Shown here piece by piece: positions 8,483 through 16,339 of a DNA stretch of 37,825 nucleotides. Under the pieces are notes generated by a model. It saw nothing but the letters and a program-made list of their open reading frames with translations, was not told the origin of the DNA and did not search any database. Origin of the DNA: Desulfobulbaceae bacterium (GTDB taxonomy: Bacteria > Desulfobacterota > Desulfobulbia > Desulfobulbales > Desulfocapsaceae); NCBI GenBank assembly GCA_024640625.1, contig JAHEER010000029.1, positions 1 through 37,825 on the forward strand, written 5' to 3'. Positions within the stretch are counted from its first letter, which is position 1; every line of letters starts with the position of its first letter. Both the position numbers and the translations under genes were made by a program.

Positions 8483-9661
8483 ATGAGCGCGCCGATCATC
8501 CATATCGGGCCGACGCCCTTTTTTTCCAACCGTGGTTGCCATATCCGTATTCTCAATGAAATTAACGGTCTGGCTGCCGCCGGCAGAAGAACTATTCTGT
8601 GCACCTATGGGCTTGGCGGTGAGGTGGACGGGCTCGACATCCGCAGGACCTGGGCCATTCCCGGGTATACCAAGACAGACGCCGGGTTCTCACTGTTCAA
8701 ACCACTGGCCGATATCCTGCTCTTCTTCCTGGTACTTAAGGTTGTCTGGAAGGAGCGGGCGACAGTAATACACGGCCACCTGCATGAAGGCGGACTGATT
8801 GGCTGGGGTGTGAAAATCCTGCTGTTCTGGCGCGGCATCACCCTGATCATGGACCTTCAGGGAAGTCTGTCGGGAGAACTCCGCGCCTATGGCGCCTTCA
8901 AAAAGCTACCCTTCATGCTCAGTTTTTTTTATTTTCTCGAACGGTTGATCTGCCTTATGCCAGACAGGATCGTCTGCTCTTCGCAGGCCAGCCTGGAATT
9001 TCTCGACGATTCCTGTCGGGTGGACCGGCGCAAACTCGAACTGCTGGGCGATGTGGTTCCCGCATCGATTTTCACTCGCCTACAAAGTGGGGACGCACGA
9101 CAGAAAGTGGGCCTCCCCTCGGACAAGCGGGTGGTCATCTACACCGGTTCACTGCTCCCTGGCAAAGGCATCGACCTGTTGGTGGAAGCTATTGAACCGA
9201 TAGTGCAGAAGCGGGGCGACGTCATTTTCGCCCTCATCGGTTATCCGCTGGATCAGATCAGAAAAACGGTTGAACAAAACGGCCTTGCCGACCGAGTGGT
9301 GCTGCCCGGTGAAGTCGAATACTCGGATCTGGGTCAGTGGCTTTACGGGGCCGATCTGGCTGTCGATCCCAAGCGGTCGGGAGCGGGGGAGGCCAGCGGC
9401 AAAGTACTTCACTATATGGCCGCAGGCCTGGCTGTTGTATGTTTCGATACGGAAAACAACCGGAAATTTCTGGGCGACAACGGTTTTTTTGCCGCTCAGG
9501 AGAGCGGCGCTGATCTGGCCGCCGCCATCGATTTGGCATTGACAGATGCAGAGTCGCGGCGTAAGTATGGTGCGGTCTGCCGCCTCAGGGCCAGGGAGGA
9601 ATTCTCGTCTGACGCGGCAGGCCGGCAACTTAATCGTCTCTATCAACATTTTGAAAAGTGA
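8483..9661 (+). CDS. Glycosyltransferase family 4 protein
   Basis: 392 residues with a GT-B fold. The N-terminal acceptor domain starts GPTPFFSNRGCHIRI and contains a hydrophobic stretch (about residues 75-85). The C-terminal nucleotide-sugar domain begins near RVVIYTGSLLPGKGIDLL. It carries the E-x-x-x-K-x-x-x-Y-M-A-x-G motif (GEASGKVLHYMAAG), where retaining GT4 enzymes bind the donor phosphate. The donor and acceptor cannot be read from sequence. It lies 55 bases after glpD and probably shares its transcript with the epimerase downstream. A small AAGGAG-AAA-CTCCTT hairpin (8427-8441) lies between glpD and this gene but has no T run. Confidence 0.88.
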   Translation: MSAPIIHIGPTPFFSNRGCHIRILNEINGLAAAGRRTILCTYGLGGEVDGLDIRRTWAIPGYTKTDAGFSLFKPLADILLFFLVLKVVWKERATVIHGHLHEGGLIGWGVKILLFWRGITLIMDLQGSLSGELRAYGAFKKLPFMLSFFYFLERLICLMPDRIVCSSQASLEFLDDSCRVDRRKLELLGDVVPASIFTRLQSGDARQKVGLPSDKRVVIYTGSLLPGKGIDLLVEAIEPIVQKRGDVIFALIGYPLDQIRKTVEQNGLADRVVLPGEVEYSDLGQWLYGADLAVDPKRSGAGEASGKVLHYMAAGLAVVCFDTENNRKFLGDNGFFAAQESGADLAAAIDLALTDAESRRKYGAVCRLRAREEFSSDAAGRQLNRLYQHFEK

Positions 9662-9753
9662 GCGGATCGGCAGCTACCGGCGCCGGTTCGCGCCATAGTC
9701 TGGCAGTAACCGCGCCAGGTGGGCAGCGGTGGCAATGTAAAAGGAGTAAAGTA

Positions 9754-10737
9754 ATGAAAATCTTGGTTACCGGGGGGACCGGATTCACCGGTAAAGCACT
9801 TGTCCGGCGACTCCTGGACGATGGTCATCAGGTGGTGGCCCTGGACTTCCAGGAGGGGCTGAAAACCCAGGAGCTGCGCGACTGGGGAGCTGAAGTGGTG
9901 ATCGGCACCGTTACCGATAAAGAGGTGGTCGACCGCTGCATGGGAGGAGTTGAGATTGTACATCACCTGGCGGCGGCCTTCCGACAGCTCAACGTACCCA
10001 ACAGCTATTACTGGGACGTCAATGTCCAGGGCACCAGGAACGTGCTTGAGGCCGCCCATCGTGAAAAGGTAAAGAAGTTCGTCTACTGCTCCACCTGCGG
10101 AGTGCACGGCAACGTCGATAATCCTCCAGGCAATGAAGACAGCCCGATAAACGCGGCCGACTACTATCAGCAGACCAAATACGAGGCCGAGCCGATCGTC
10201 AAGGAGTATCGGGAGAGGGGGATGGAAACCACCATCCTGCGGCCGGCAGCGATTTATGGACCGGGAGATCCCGAACGGTTTTTTATGATTTTCAAACGGG
10301 TGAACAAGGGAATGTTCCCGATGTTCGGCGACGGAAAAACGCTCTATCACCCGCTCTATATTGACCATCTCGTCGATGCTCACGTGCTGGCCCAGGAACC
10401 CGGCAAGGGAGTCGGCGAAGCGTATCTGATCGCCGACGAAGAGTACATCGAGATCAAGACTCTCGTTCAGAAAACCGCGGCTGCACTCGGGGTGGAAGTC
10501 AAGATTCCGCATTATCCGGTGATGCCGGTGATCATCGTCGGCCATATCTGCGAAAAAGTCTGTAAACCCTTCAAAATCACCCCGCCGATATTTCCGCGCC
10601 GGGTGGACTGGTATCGCCAGAACCGTGCCTTTTCTATCGACAAGGCCAAACGCGATCTGGGCTATGCCCCGCACATAGGCATCGATGAGGGGCTGCGCCG
10701 GACAGCAGCCTGGTACCGGGAAGAAGGGTATCTGTAG
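9754..10737 (+). CDS. NAD-dependent epimerase/dehydratase (extended SDR)
   Basis: 327 residues. The frame is open from 9658, but I chose ATG 9754 because AAAGGAG lies just upstream and the product then begins with the Rossmann strand MKILVTGGTGFTG. The TGxxGFxG motif binds NAD. S/T (YCSTCGVHG) and the YxxxK pair (YYQQTKYE) complete the active site. The family acts on nucleotide sugars or, as 3-beta-HSD-like members, on hydroxysteroid-like substrates. Being next to a GT4 enzyme favours a sugar role (inference). It is followed at 40 bases by the serine-hydrolase lipoprotein. Confidence 0.88.
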   Translation: MKILVTGGTGFTGKALVRRLLDDGHQVVALDFQEGLKTQELRDWGAEVVIGTVTDKEVVDRCMGGVEIVHHLAAAFRQLNVPNSYYWDVNVQGTRNVLEAAHREKVKKFVYCSTCGVHGNVDNPPGNEDSPINAADYYQQTKYEAEPIVKEYRERGMETTILRPAAIYGPGDPERFFMIFKRVNKGMFPMFGDGKTLYHPLYIDHLVDAHVLAQEPGKGVGEAYLIADEEYIEIKTLVQKTAAALGVEVKIPHYPVMPVIIVGHICEKVCKPFKITPPIFPRRVDWYRQNRAFSIDKAKRDLGYAPHIGIDEGLRRTAAWYREEGYL

Positions 10738-10777
10738 AGGGCTAAATACAAATCTTAAGATTGGAGCAGCACAGGAT

Positions 10778-11941
10778 ATGTCGGTCAGAACAGCTCTTCT
10801 CCTGGCTTTTATGACTATGCTTATCTTGACGTCCTGCTCCGATACCTATTTCCCGGAACCGGACAGCGAGGGGGGATGGCGTAAGAATACTGATGCAGAT
10901 TTCCTGATCAGTCTCGACTTGAACCCTAAAGGCGTGTCCAATTTTCTGGCCTACAATCTCCAAGTAGAGGGGTCGACCAGTGCAATTGTTATCAAGGATG
11001 GGTGGGTAGTCGGGGAGTGGTACTCCAAAAAGGAAAAGATATCAGTAGACACTAAAAATTATGTGGCTTCGGTCGGTAAATCGTTTGCCCTTGCCGCTTT
11101 CGGTATTGCCGTCAAAGATGGGGTTGAGGGTAAACTTCCGGTAGTCCTCGACCGTTCCTCCAAGCTGTACGATAGACGCTGGCTCGCAGAAGGTTTTCCT
11201 CTTTCCGATCCAAGAAAAAAAGACATTACTTTTGAGCAAGTATTCAGGCATACGGCAGGTTTTGCCGCAGAGGGCACGGTCAACCGAGAAGGCCGTGATC
11301 AGCAGGCTGATTATGTCGCGTGGGTTGTTGGTCACCATCCTCAATATCCTCAGACCCGTGACCTCGCGTATTCGCCAGGCCAACCTGAAGAATACGCTGA
11401 GCCTGAACAATGGGGCGAGCAGTTAGGCCTCTATTCGAGTCTAGGTTTTGCTCATTTAAGCCTGATATTCAGTCAGCTCTATGAAATGCCCGCCGAAGAT
11501 TTTCTCTGGAATCGACTGCTGAAAAAAATTGGTTTTTCAGGAATTGAATTTCATAATCCGCCATCACCTCCCAATATAAATTGGTTTACCGGGGGCGGCC
11601 TGAAAATGACCACCAGAGATCTGGCTAGATTTGGATATCTGATGTTGCATGACGGCAGCTGGAAAAATGAGCAAATCCTACCAAAAGGATGGGTGCAGTC
11701 TTACGTCTCAACTCCTTATTACCCGAATCTCAGATCCAACGTGGATGGTTATTTGCATGAGGAATTCCCTGAGGATCTTTACAGGATGTATGGTTCTGGA
11801 GGCAATTTTGTTTTTATCGTGCCATCACTCAAATTGATCGCTATTAGGACGGGGCATATCCGGAATTTTTTTCTCGATCGACTGCAGCGCGATCTTGTCC
11901 GCAGGGTTTTCGATATGCACCTGAGCCATCGACCTCTGTAA
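10778..11941 (+). CDS. Serine-hydrolase lipoprotein (class C beta-lactamase / PBP-like family)
   Basis: 387 residues from ATG 10778, chosen over an in-frame start at 10685 because it gives a clean lipoprotein signal peptide with lipobox LTSC (Cys20). The beta-lactamase-related fold shows the S-x-x-K nucleophile motif at S98-V-G-K101, a HTAGF loop, a Y-S-S in the position of Y-x-N, and RTGH near the C-terminus in the place of K-T-G. Members are esterases, D-aminopeptidases or carboxypeptidases, and only some hydrolyse beta-lactams, so resistance should not be assumed. It is probably envelope-anchored. It is the last gene of the glpD-GT4-epimerase run. Confidence 0.87.
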   Translation: MSVRTALLLAFMTMLILTSCSDTYFPEPDSEGGWRKNTDADFLISLDLNPKGVSNFLAYNLQVEGSTSAIVIKDGWVVGEWYSKKEKISVDTKNYVASVGKSFALAAFGIAVKDGVEGKLPVVLDRSSKLYDRRWLAEGFPLSDPRKKDITFEQVFRHTAGFAAEGTVNREGRDQQADYVAWVVGHHPQYPQTRDLAYSPGQPEEYAEPEQWGEQLGLYSSLGFAHLSLIFSQLYEMPAEDFLWNRLLKKIGFSGIEFHNPPSPPNINWFTGGGLKMTTRDLARFGYLMLHDGSWKNEQILPKGWVQSYVSTPYYPNLRSNVDGYLHEEFPEDLYRMYGSGGNFVFIVPSLKLIAIRTGHIRNFFLDRLQRDLVRRVFDMHLSHRPL

Positions 11942-12126
11942 TAAGTTCCGCATCACTCAATCCAGCCAGTTGAGAAATATCGTCCTCATATTTAATGGAC
12001 AGAGCGAAGCAACGCGCAGGAATGTATAAGACTACTCAGGCAGGCACTGGCAGATAGAATTGTATTTGATAGAATTTCATTTAAGCAGGTTATAAAATCA
12101 ATAATGATCACCGGGAAGGCAGATAC

Positions 12127-12175
12127 AAAAATACCCCGATAGTTATCACTCTCGTGGAACCCATCGGGGCATTTT
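12127..12175. terminator. Bidirectional terminator between convergent genes
   Basis: AAAATACCCCGAT (12128-12140) pairs with ATCGGGGCATTTT (12163-12175) over 12 of 13 positions, with a 22-base loop. A/T runs flank both sides. It ends the plus-strand serine-hydrolase transcript and the minus-strand lipoprotein transcript. Confidence 0.8.
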
Positions 12176-12219
12176 AAAAGTTTCTGCAAGACAAGAACCA
12201 AACAGTCTGGTCCCCTCTT

Positions 12220-12852
12220 TTATTGACCGCGCACCTGCTTTGCATAGGCGGTGAAATCAATGGGTACATTGGGGTTGGCTTTTGAATAGCCTTTGCCCTT
12301 AATATCCTGGGCGGCGGTGATGGTCCTGACCACCGCTCCCTGACTGCCGCTTGAACAGTCATAGACGGTAATGACACTGGAGTTGTCGGAGTTGGCGATA
12401 CCCTCGTGTGTGTTCAGTTTCATGTAAAGCGTTGCACGGGAGATGCCACCTCGCGGTATCGGGCTCAGGTCGGCCTGAAATCGGCCAACCTTACCTGAGG
12501 ACTGTTTGATAAGTAGATTCCCTCGCTGATATTTCTTGTAGGGCTTGTTGCTGCTCGGGCTTTGAACTTGGAGCTCGGCGGAGTCAAACCAGATGCCGCA
12601 ACTGGCACAGGGTTGAACGGTCTGTTTAAAAATAAGGCAGAAGTTGTTGCTGCCTGTAGCTGCGGTAGAAGTGGCTTCAGCAGTCGCAGCCTGTTCGGTT
12701 TCTTGGGCAGCTTCTTGTTGAGGAGCCGTCTTGAGGTTAGGATCGGTATCTGCCACCCCACTGCCTCCGGAAGAGCCGCCGTTATCGTCACTGCAAGAAA
12801 TTGTCAACAAACATGCAAGAAGCAACACAGCTAAAAACCTGAATCTTTTCAC
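12220..12852 (-). CDS. Lipoprotein with DNRLRE-like beta-sandwich domain
   Basis: 210 residues. An in-frame TTG at 12858 is possible, but GGAG lies seven bases before GTG 12852, and the GTG-AAA start then matches the lipoprotein at 5976. The signal peptide ends in a lipobox (TISC). It is followed by DDNGGSSGGSG and an Ala/Glu/Thr/Gln-rich linker. A short Cys-rich strand (VQPCASCGIWF) precedes a C-terminal domain with GRFQADLSPIPRGGISRATLYMKL, which resembles the DNRLRE beta-sandwich found on surface proteins. It is probably a surface or periplasmic adhesin or binding lipoprotein. Its promoter block is shared with the 5976 gene. Confidence 0.82.
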   Translation of the reverse strand: MKRFRFLAVLLLACLLTISCSDDNGGSSGGSGVADTDPNLKTAPQQEAAQETEQAATAEATSTAATGSNNFCLIFKQTVQPCASCGIWFDSAELQVQSPSSNKPYKKYQRGNLLIKQSSGKVGRFQADLSPIPRGGISRATLYMKLNTHEGIANSDNSSVITVYDCSSGSQGAVVRTITAAQDIKGKGYSKANPNVPIDFTAYAKQVRGQ

Positions 12853-12880
12853 TGGCAATCTCCATTATCTAAGGTTTCAA

Positions 12881-12907
12881 CAGACCAGACTATAAGTCAC
12901 CGGTCTG
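12881..12907 (-). promoter_or_regulatory. Hairpin in the 5' leader of the 12220-12852 lipoprotein gene
   Basis: CAGACC and GGTCTG form the outer 6-bp stem, and GACT/AGTC can pair inside around a three-base loop. It lies between the predicted transcription start and the Shine-Dalgarno sequence. It could affect leader stability. There is no evidence for ligand binding. Confidence 0.4.
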
Positions 12908-12919
12908 AAAATAAAATTG

Positions 12920-12960
12920 CGTCAATATAACATACAAGGAACTCAAGTCCAGCTATCTTT
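12920..12960 (-). promoter_or_regulatory. Promoter with the 41-bp block shared with 5861-5901
   Basis: Read on the minus strand it is AAAGATAGCTGGAC, 17 bases, then TATATTGACG. The -35 is TGGACT (12946-12951), the spacer is 16 bases and the -10 is TATATT (12924-12929). The first 14 bases are identical to those at 5861, and the last ten differ at one position. Confidence 0.65.
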
Positions 12961-13023
12961 GCAGCGACAGAAAGGCGATGACAGTCGATCTGAGGCCAGG
13001 TCGCAACAATCTACAAAAAAATG

Positions 13024-14178
13024 TTATTTCTTTAAACGGTGCTGGGTACTGTTGGACTGCTTAAAACGATGGCGAATATGGGCTTTTATCCAACGCCAGA
13101 TTGCCCGGGGGTGCAGGAAAAAACGAACTTTGAGATAATCCATGCCGCGAATGTGCCCATAATAAATCTGGGTCCACCACTGGGACGGATAGAGCGTTTC
13201 GTATATCAGCAGCAAAAGCTCCTTGAGAGAGCCATTCTTTAATTTGTGCAAAGGCCAGCCGCGATAGCCAATGCCTGGTCTGCTCGGTGCTTTATCCAGA
13301 TCGAGTTTCAGACCGCTGATAAGCTTTTCTTGCCACGGGGTTATGAAGTGAAAGAGGGAGAGTATGGCAGGCATTTTTCTGCATTGCAGATGCACTCGGT
13401 GCCAATCGATCTGCTGGTAAAATTTTTCTGTCAGGCTGACTATATCGGCTACGTGGATAAATCTGAACTCTTCGTAGGTGAGTGGAGAACGGAAGCCATG
13501 AAGATAGAGATAGTAAAGGTTATCTTCGAGATTGAGCGTAGCTGTTTCAAGTCCCTTTATTGTAATCGGTTGAACCGAGTCGAAGGATTTTTCCAGTTGC
13601 CAGCGGGGGTAGGACGGCTCTAACGGCAGAAGGTTGTGGTGCAGTTCGATAGTGACCGGCAACCCTTCTATGGTTTTTACAAGCGGCGGTAGATGGTAAT
13701 ATTCTTCAGGGATCTCATGATTTTCCTTTTGACGATAGCCGAGTTCGAGGAGTATTTTCTCAGCTTTTTCAAGATCATTTCTGCGCACCAGCAGGTCGAT
13801 ATCGCGCATAGGTCTTAAATCCGGGTCGGTATAGACAAAATTGGCCAGAGCTATTCCCTTGACCAGCAGATGATCAACCTTCTCCTGTTGGTACCAACTT
13901 ATGATTTCAGCGATGGCCGAGTTTCTGATCTGATTGGAAAGTCGGCAGCGCTGGCAGAGCGAACGCAGAATTCGATGGTGGCCGTCAGGCAGTGTGAAGC
14001 CAAGGTGCTCCAGGTGTTTATAGAGAAGAGGTGCGACTCCGTGAGCTTCGGCCTCATAAACCAGGGATTCCCATGGTAACTGTCTGGATTGAAAGTTCGA
14101 GAGTACCAAATCAAGCATCTCATACATTGCCGTATGACCAAGATCACGGCTGCAGAGTCCTATAATTCGGCGAATCAT
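13024..14178 (-). CDS. Nucleotidyltransferase family protein (NTP_transf_5 type)
   Basis: 384 residues. The core is HLLVKGIALANFVYTDP (K107-G108), then LRPMRDIDLLV with the D126-x-D128 metal pair. This is the signature of the uncharacterised NTP_transf_5 nucleotidyltransferases. Such genes often accompany PqqD-like and HprK-like genes in capsule, exosortase or modified-peptide clusters, but no function has been assigned that I know of. Its ATG directly abuts the stop codon of the HprK-like remnant, so the three minus-strand genes keep an operon layout although the middle one is broken. The C-terminal tail is basic. Confidence 0.85.
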   Translation of the reverse strand: MIRRIIGLCSRDLGHTAMYEMLDLVLSNFQSRQLPWESLVYEAEAHGVAPLLYKHLEHLGFTLPDGHHRILRSLCQRCRLSNQIRNSAIAEIISWYQQEKVDHLLVKGIALANFVYTDPDLRPMRDIDLLVRRNDLEKAEKILLELGYRQKENHEIPEEYYHLPPLVKTIEGLPVTIELHHNLLPLEPSYPRWQLEKSFDSVQPITIKGLETATLNLEDNLYYLYLHGFRSPLTYEEFRFIHVADIVSLTEKFYQQIDWHRVHLQCRKMPAILSLFHFITPWQEKLISGLKLDLDKAPSRPGIGYRGWPLHKLKNGSLKELLLLIYETLYPSQWWTQIYYGHIRGMDYLKVRFFLHPRAIWRWIKAHIRHRFKQSNSTQHRLKK

Positions 14179-14735
14179 TCAGCTGGTTCTATTCTGTAAA
14201 ACTTCATTGAGAAGGCGCTCAGCCTCCTGAACATTGCTGTACCTGAGACGATAGGCCGGCGTTGAACGGGCACTATCAAGGACCCGCTGGAAGCCGTGAT
14301 CGACAAGATTCCGGGCGTTGACATGGCAGCCCATCAGCTGAGTACCGAGTCGGGCCTACTGATAGGCTCAAATTCGGTCTTTGCGTCTCGGCGGCAGTCG
14401 GGAAGGATAATGACCCGATCGTTGCAGATAACCCCGCCTGCATGCAGCGCGATACCTTCCCCGGACCTGTTCAAGAGATGGTAAATCACCGTATCGTATG
14501 TATAGGCAGCGAATTGGACACCAAGGTGGCCGCGAAAAAGCAGTGAGTCACCATCACGGAGTTGATACTCATTCTGCCCTTTATGATAAAGCAGGGAAAG
14601 CAGGTGGGTATGTTTGTCTTCACCAGTCTGGTGAGTAACATCCACAAACAGCAGTGTCAGAAGTTCCCTCGCACCTGCAGTCTCGCAGTTAAGTGTCATG
14701 GTCGATCCCGCAAATGCGACGGTAAATAAATTCAT
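14179..14735 (-). pseudogene. HprK-like kinase remnant with the ATP-binding core deleted
   Basis: The first 110 or so residues match the N-terminal part of HprK-like serine kinases and end in GEGIALHAGGVICNDRVIILP, just where the GxSGxGKST P-loop should begin. Instead the frame runs into DCRRDAKTEFEP and stops near 14336. A different frame downstream then encodes the family C-terminus (STPAYRLRYSNVQEAERLLNEVL), ending at 14179. The P-loop and catalytic core, about 100 residues, are missing, so this is an internal deletion with a frame change. The remnant lies 30 bases after the PqqD-like gene and touches the NTP_transf_5 start. Confidence 0.8.
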
Positions 14736-14765
14736 GGGTTGGCTCGGCAGTGACTCAGAAACGGC

Positions 14766-15128
14766 TTACTTCAGCTCTCCTATACCGTTCTCGATCAGTT
14801 GAGCGATCAATGTTTCTACGTCGGTTTCTATCTGGGCACGGCTCTCAGGGTATTGTTCGCTGAGCAACCCAATAATATCAGAAATTGTGCGCTTCCCATC
14901 ACACAATTCCCAGATAAGTGCGCCGCTCTCGTTGAGATAAACGGCGGTGGTTAGGGTAGGATGATAGACAGTGATTTCTCCTTCTATCCGTTCAAGCAAA
15001 TAGTCTTTCTTAAGAATAACGATCTTATCTAAGTCCATATCAACTGTAATCTTCCCAAAATATTCATACATCACATCAGACCAAGGCAACCAAGGAGCAA
15101 TTTTCAAAGCCGGTCGCAATTCAACCAT
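14766..15128 (-). CDS. PqqD-like peptide chaperone family protein
   Basis: 120 residues. From about residue 40 it has the PqqD fold pattern: E-G-E-I-T-V-Y-H-P, then AVYLNESGALIWELCDGKRTISDIIGLLSEQYP and a C-terminal helix. PqqD proteins present ribosomal peptides to radical SAM or other modifying enzymes, as in PQQ, lasso peptide and sactipeptide pathways. No precursor peptide, cyclase or radical SAM gene adjoins it. The 30-residue N-terminal extension is not typical, and an internal ATG at residue 31 is an alternative start. It leads the minus-strand operon and diverges from the VTC gene. Confidence 0.8.
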   Translation of the reverse strand: MVELRPALKIAPWLPWSDVMYEYFGKITVDMDLDKIVILKKDYLLERIEGEITVYHPTLTTAVYLNESGALIWELCDGKRTISDIIGLLSEQYPESRAQIETDVETLIAQLIENGIGELK

Positions 15129-15607
15129 GACTTTCTTGTTGTCTGCAACCGAAATTCAGCAGTTTCAATTTTCTTCGGAAATAACATGATCCCGGCGTGA
15201 GCAATCTGCGTCCCTTGAAACAATGACGTTGGGCCAATAAACTGTTGCCATCCGAATAGCGGTTCAGTAAAAGTTGTCAGATCGTTTCATGATATCTCGC
15301 CTTATCGTATATGGCCCGATTGCGGGGCAGCGTAAATCGAGTTCTCAAGACAGCTTAAATGACTGCCGGATCAATGGCCGATAAAAGTAGGATAATCGTG
15401 GGACAATGTGTATGGGGCTGAATATTTGTTCCTTTGACAATAACACCAGTCAGAACAGTAGAGTTCAAAAGGGATCCATTTAGCTTCGCAGCTATCTTGA
15501 AAAAAGTAAGGATAGTGCCAAAACTAGAACTACTTTCGCCAATCTCAATTGGTCTCAAATAATTGATTATCTAAGATAATTATAGGCAAAAGCAGCGGGT
15601 GATTTAG
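15129..15607. other. 479-bp gene-free spacer between divergent operons
   Basis: No convincing gene is present. A 67-residue minus-strand frame (15355-15558) starts at TTG without a Shine-Dalgarno and lacks recognisable features. The right end is A/T rich and holds the palindrome at 15566-15580. The region should contain the promoters of the PqqD operon (minus) and the VTC operon (plus). Confidence 0.6.
15566..15580. promoter_or_regulatory. Perfect 15-bp palindrome, possible operator
   Basis: ATTATCT-A-AGATAAT has seven-base arms around a single central base, 27 bases before the GTG of the VTC gene. A weak promoter, TTGGTC (15549-15554) with a TAAGAT -10, would overlap it. The position suits a repressor site, but the bound protein is unknown. 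Confidence 0.4.
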
Positions 15608-16324
15608 GTGGATAGCAGTAGGTTGACCAAAGTGCTTGAGAAAAAGGGAGAGTTTGAACTGAAGTATACGTTTCCTCATATTCTTGCGCACTCTCTTGAA
15701 GGTTGGTTGGCAATTACCTGTATGAAAGATGAAAAATATCCAGAGTCACGAGTGCAGTCCATATATCTTGAAGCTGCTGATGCAAGATCCTACCAAGAAA
15801 AAATTAACAGTGATTTTTTCAAGACCAAATTTCGTGTGAGATGGTATGAGACCAAAGAAGGTCGACCCTATGGTGATGCTGATCAACTACCTGTTTTTCT
15901 AGAGAAGAAAATGAAGGTAGGCTCGAAAAGGCTCAAGAGGCGGTGGGCCTCCAGCACGGTATTTAATGAACTGAAGAACAATAGTTTAAACTCAGCCTTT
16001 CATGGAAACTGGTATCGGCAATTTAGTGAACAGACCGGGGTTTATTCTGTTCTGCAACCGTTCATACAGATTTCCTACTCTCGAAAAAGATTTATTGATC
16101 CGAGCACCGGAGTACGGATAAGTCTTGACTGCAATATTAAGGTTGAGAGAACCAACTCCCAGTTTCTGCCACCACCTCCAAACCTGGCCTTGGACGTTGG
16201 TGTATTTGAAATTAAGGGCAAAAATCATGAGCCGCCAAGTATGCTGGCCTATCTCACCAGTAACATAGTTACCAAAGACCGCTTTTCCAAGTATGAACGC
16301 TGCATCTCCTCACTTGAAACTTAG
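15608..16324 (+). CDS. VTC-domain (polyphosphate polymerase-like) protein
   Basis: 238 residues starting at GTG, with a GGGTGA about seven bases upstream. The VTC/CYTH-like tunnel residues can be followed in order: E17-L-K19, SIYLEAADARSYQEKINSDF, KTKFRVRWY, PVFLEKKMKVGSKRLKRR, KRFIDPSTGVRISLD and VFEIKGK near the end. In yeast Vtc4 this domain polymerises ATP gamma-phosphate into polyphosphate inside a basic tunnel. Bacterial homologues beside DUF4956 and CotH have no settled function. It lacks a membrane helix and likely acts at the membrane through the next gene product. DUF4956 begins 15 bases downstream. Confidence 0.85.
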   Translation: MDSSRLTKVLEKKGEFELKYTFPHILAHSLEGWLAITCMKDEKYPESRVQSIYLEAADARSYQEKINSDFFKTKFRVRWYETKEGRPYGDADQLPVFLEKKMKVGSKRLKRRWASSTVFNELKNNSLNSAFHGNWYRQFSEQTGVYSVLQPFIQISYSRKRFIDPSTGVRISLDCNIKVERTNSQFLPPPPNLALDVGVFEIKGKNHEPPSMLAYLTSNIVTKDRFSKYERCISSLET

Positions 16325-16339
16325 TTATCGAGGGCTGTC

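Noticed and set aside
10778..11941. Antibiotic-resistance beta-lactamase
   Set aside because: The fold is shared by esterases and peptidases; the Y-x-N and K-T-G positions deviate, so resistance is not supported.
15355..15558. 67-residue minus-strand frame as a precursor peptide for the PqqD-like protein
   Set aside because: It starts at TTG with no Shine-Dalgarno, lacks a leader/core pattern and is not close to any modifying enzyme.
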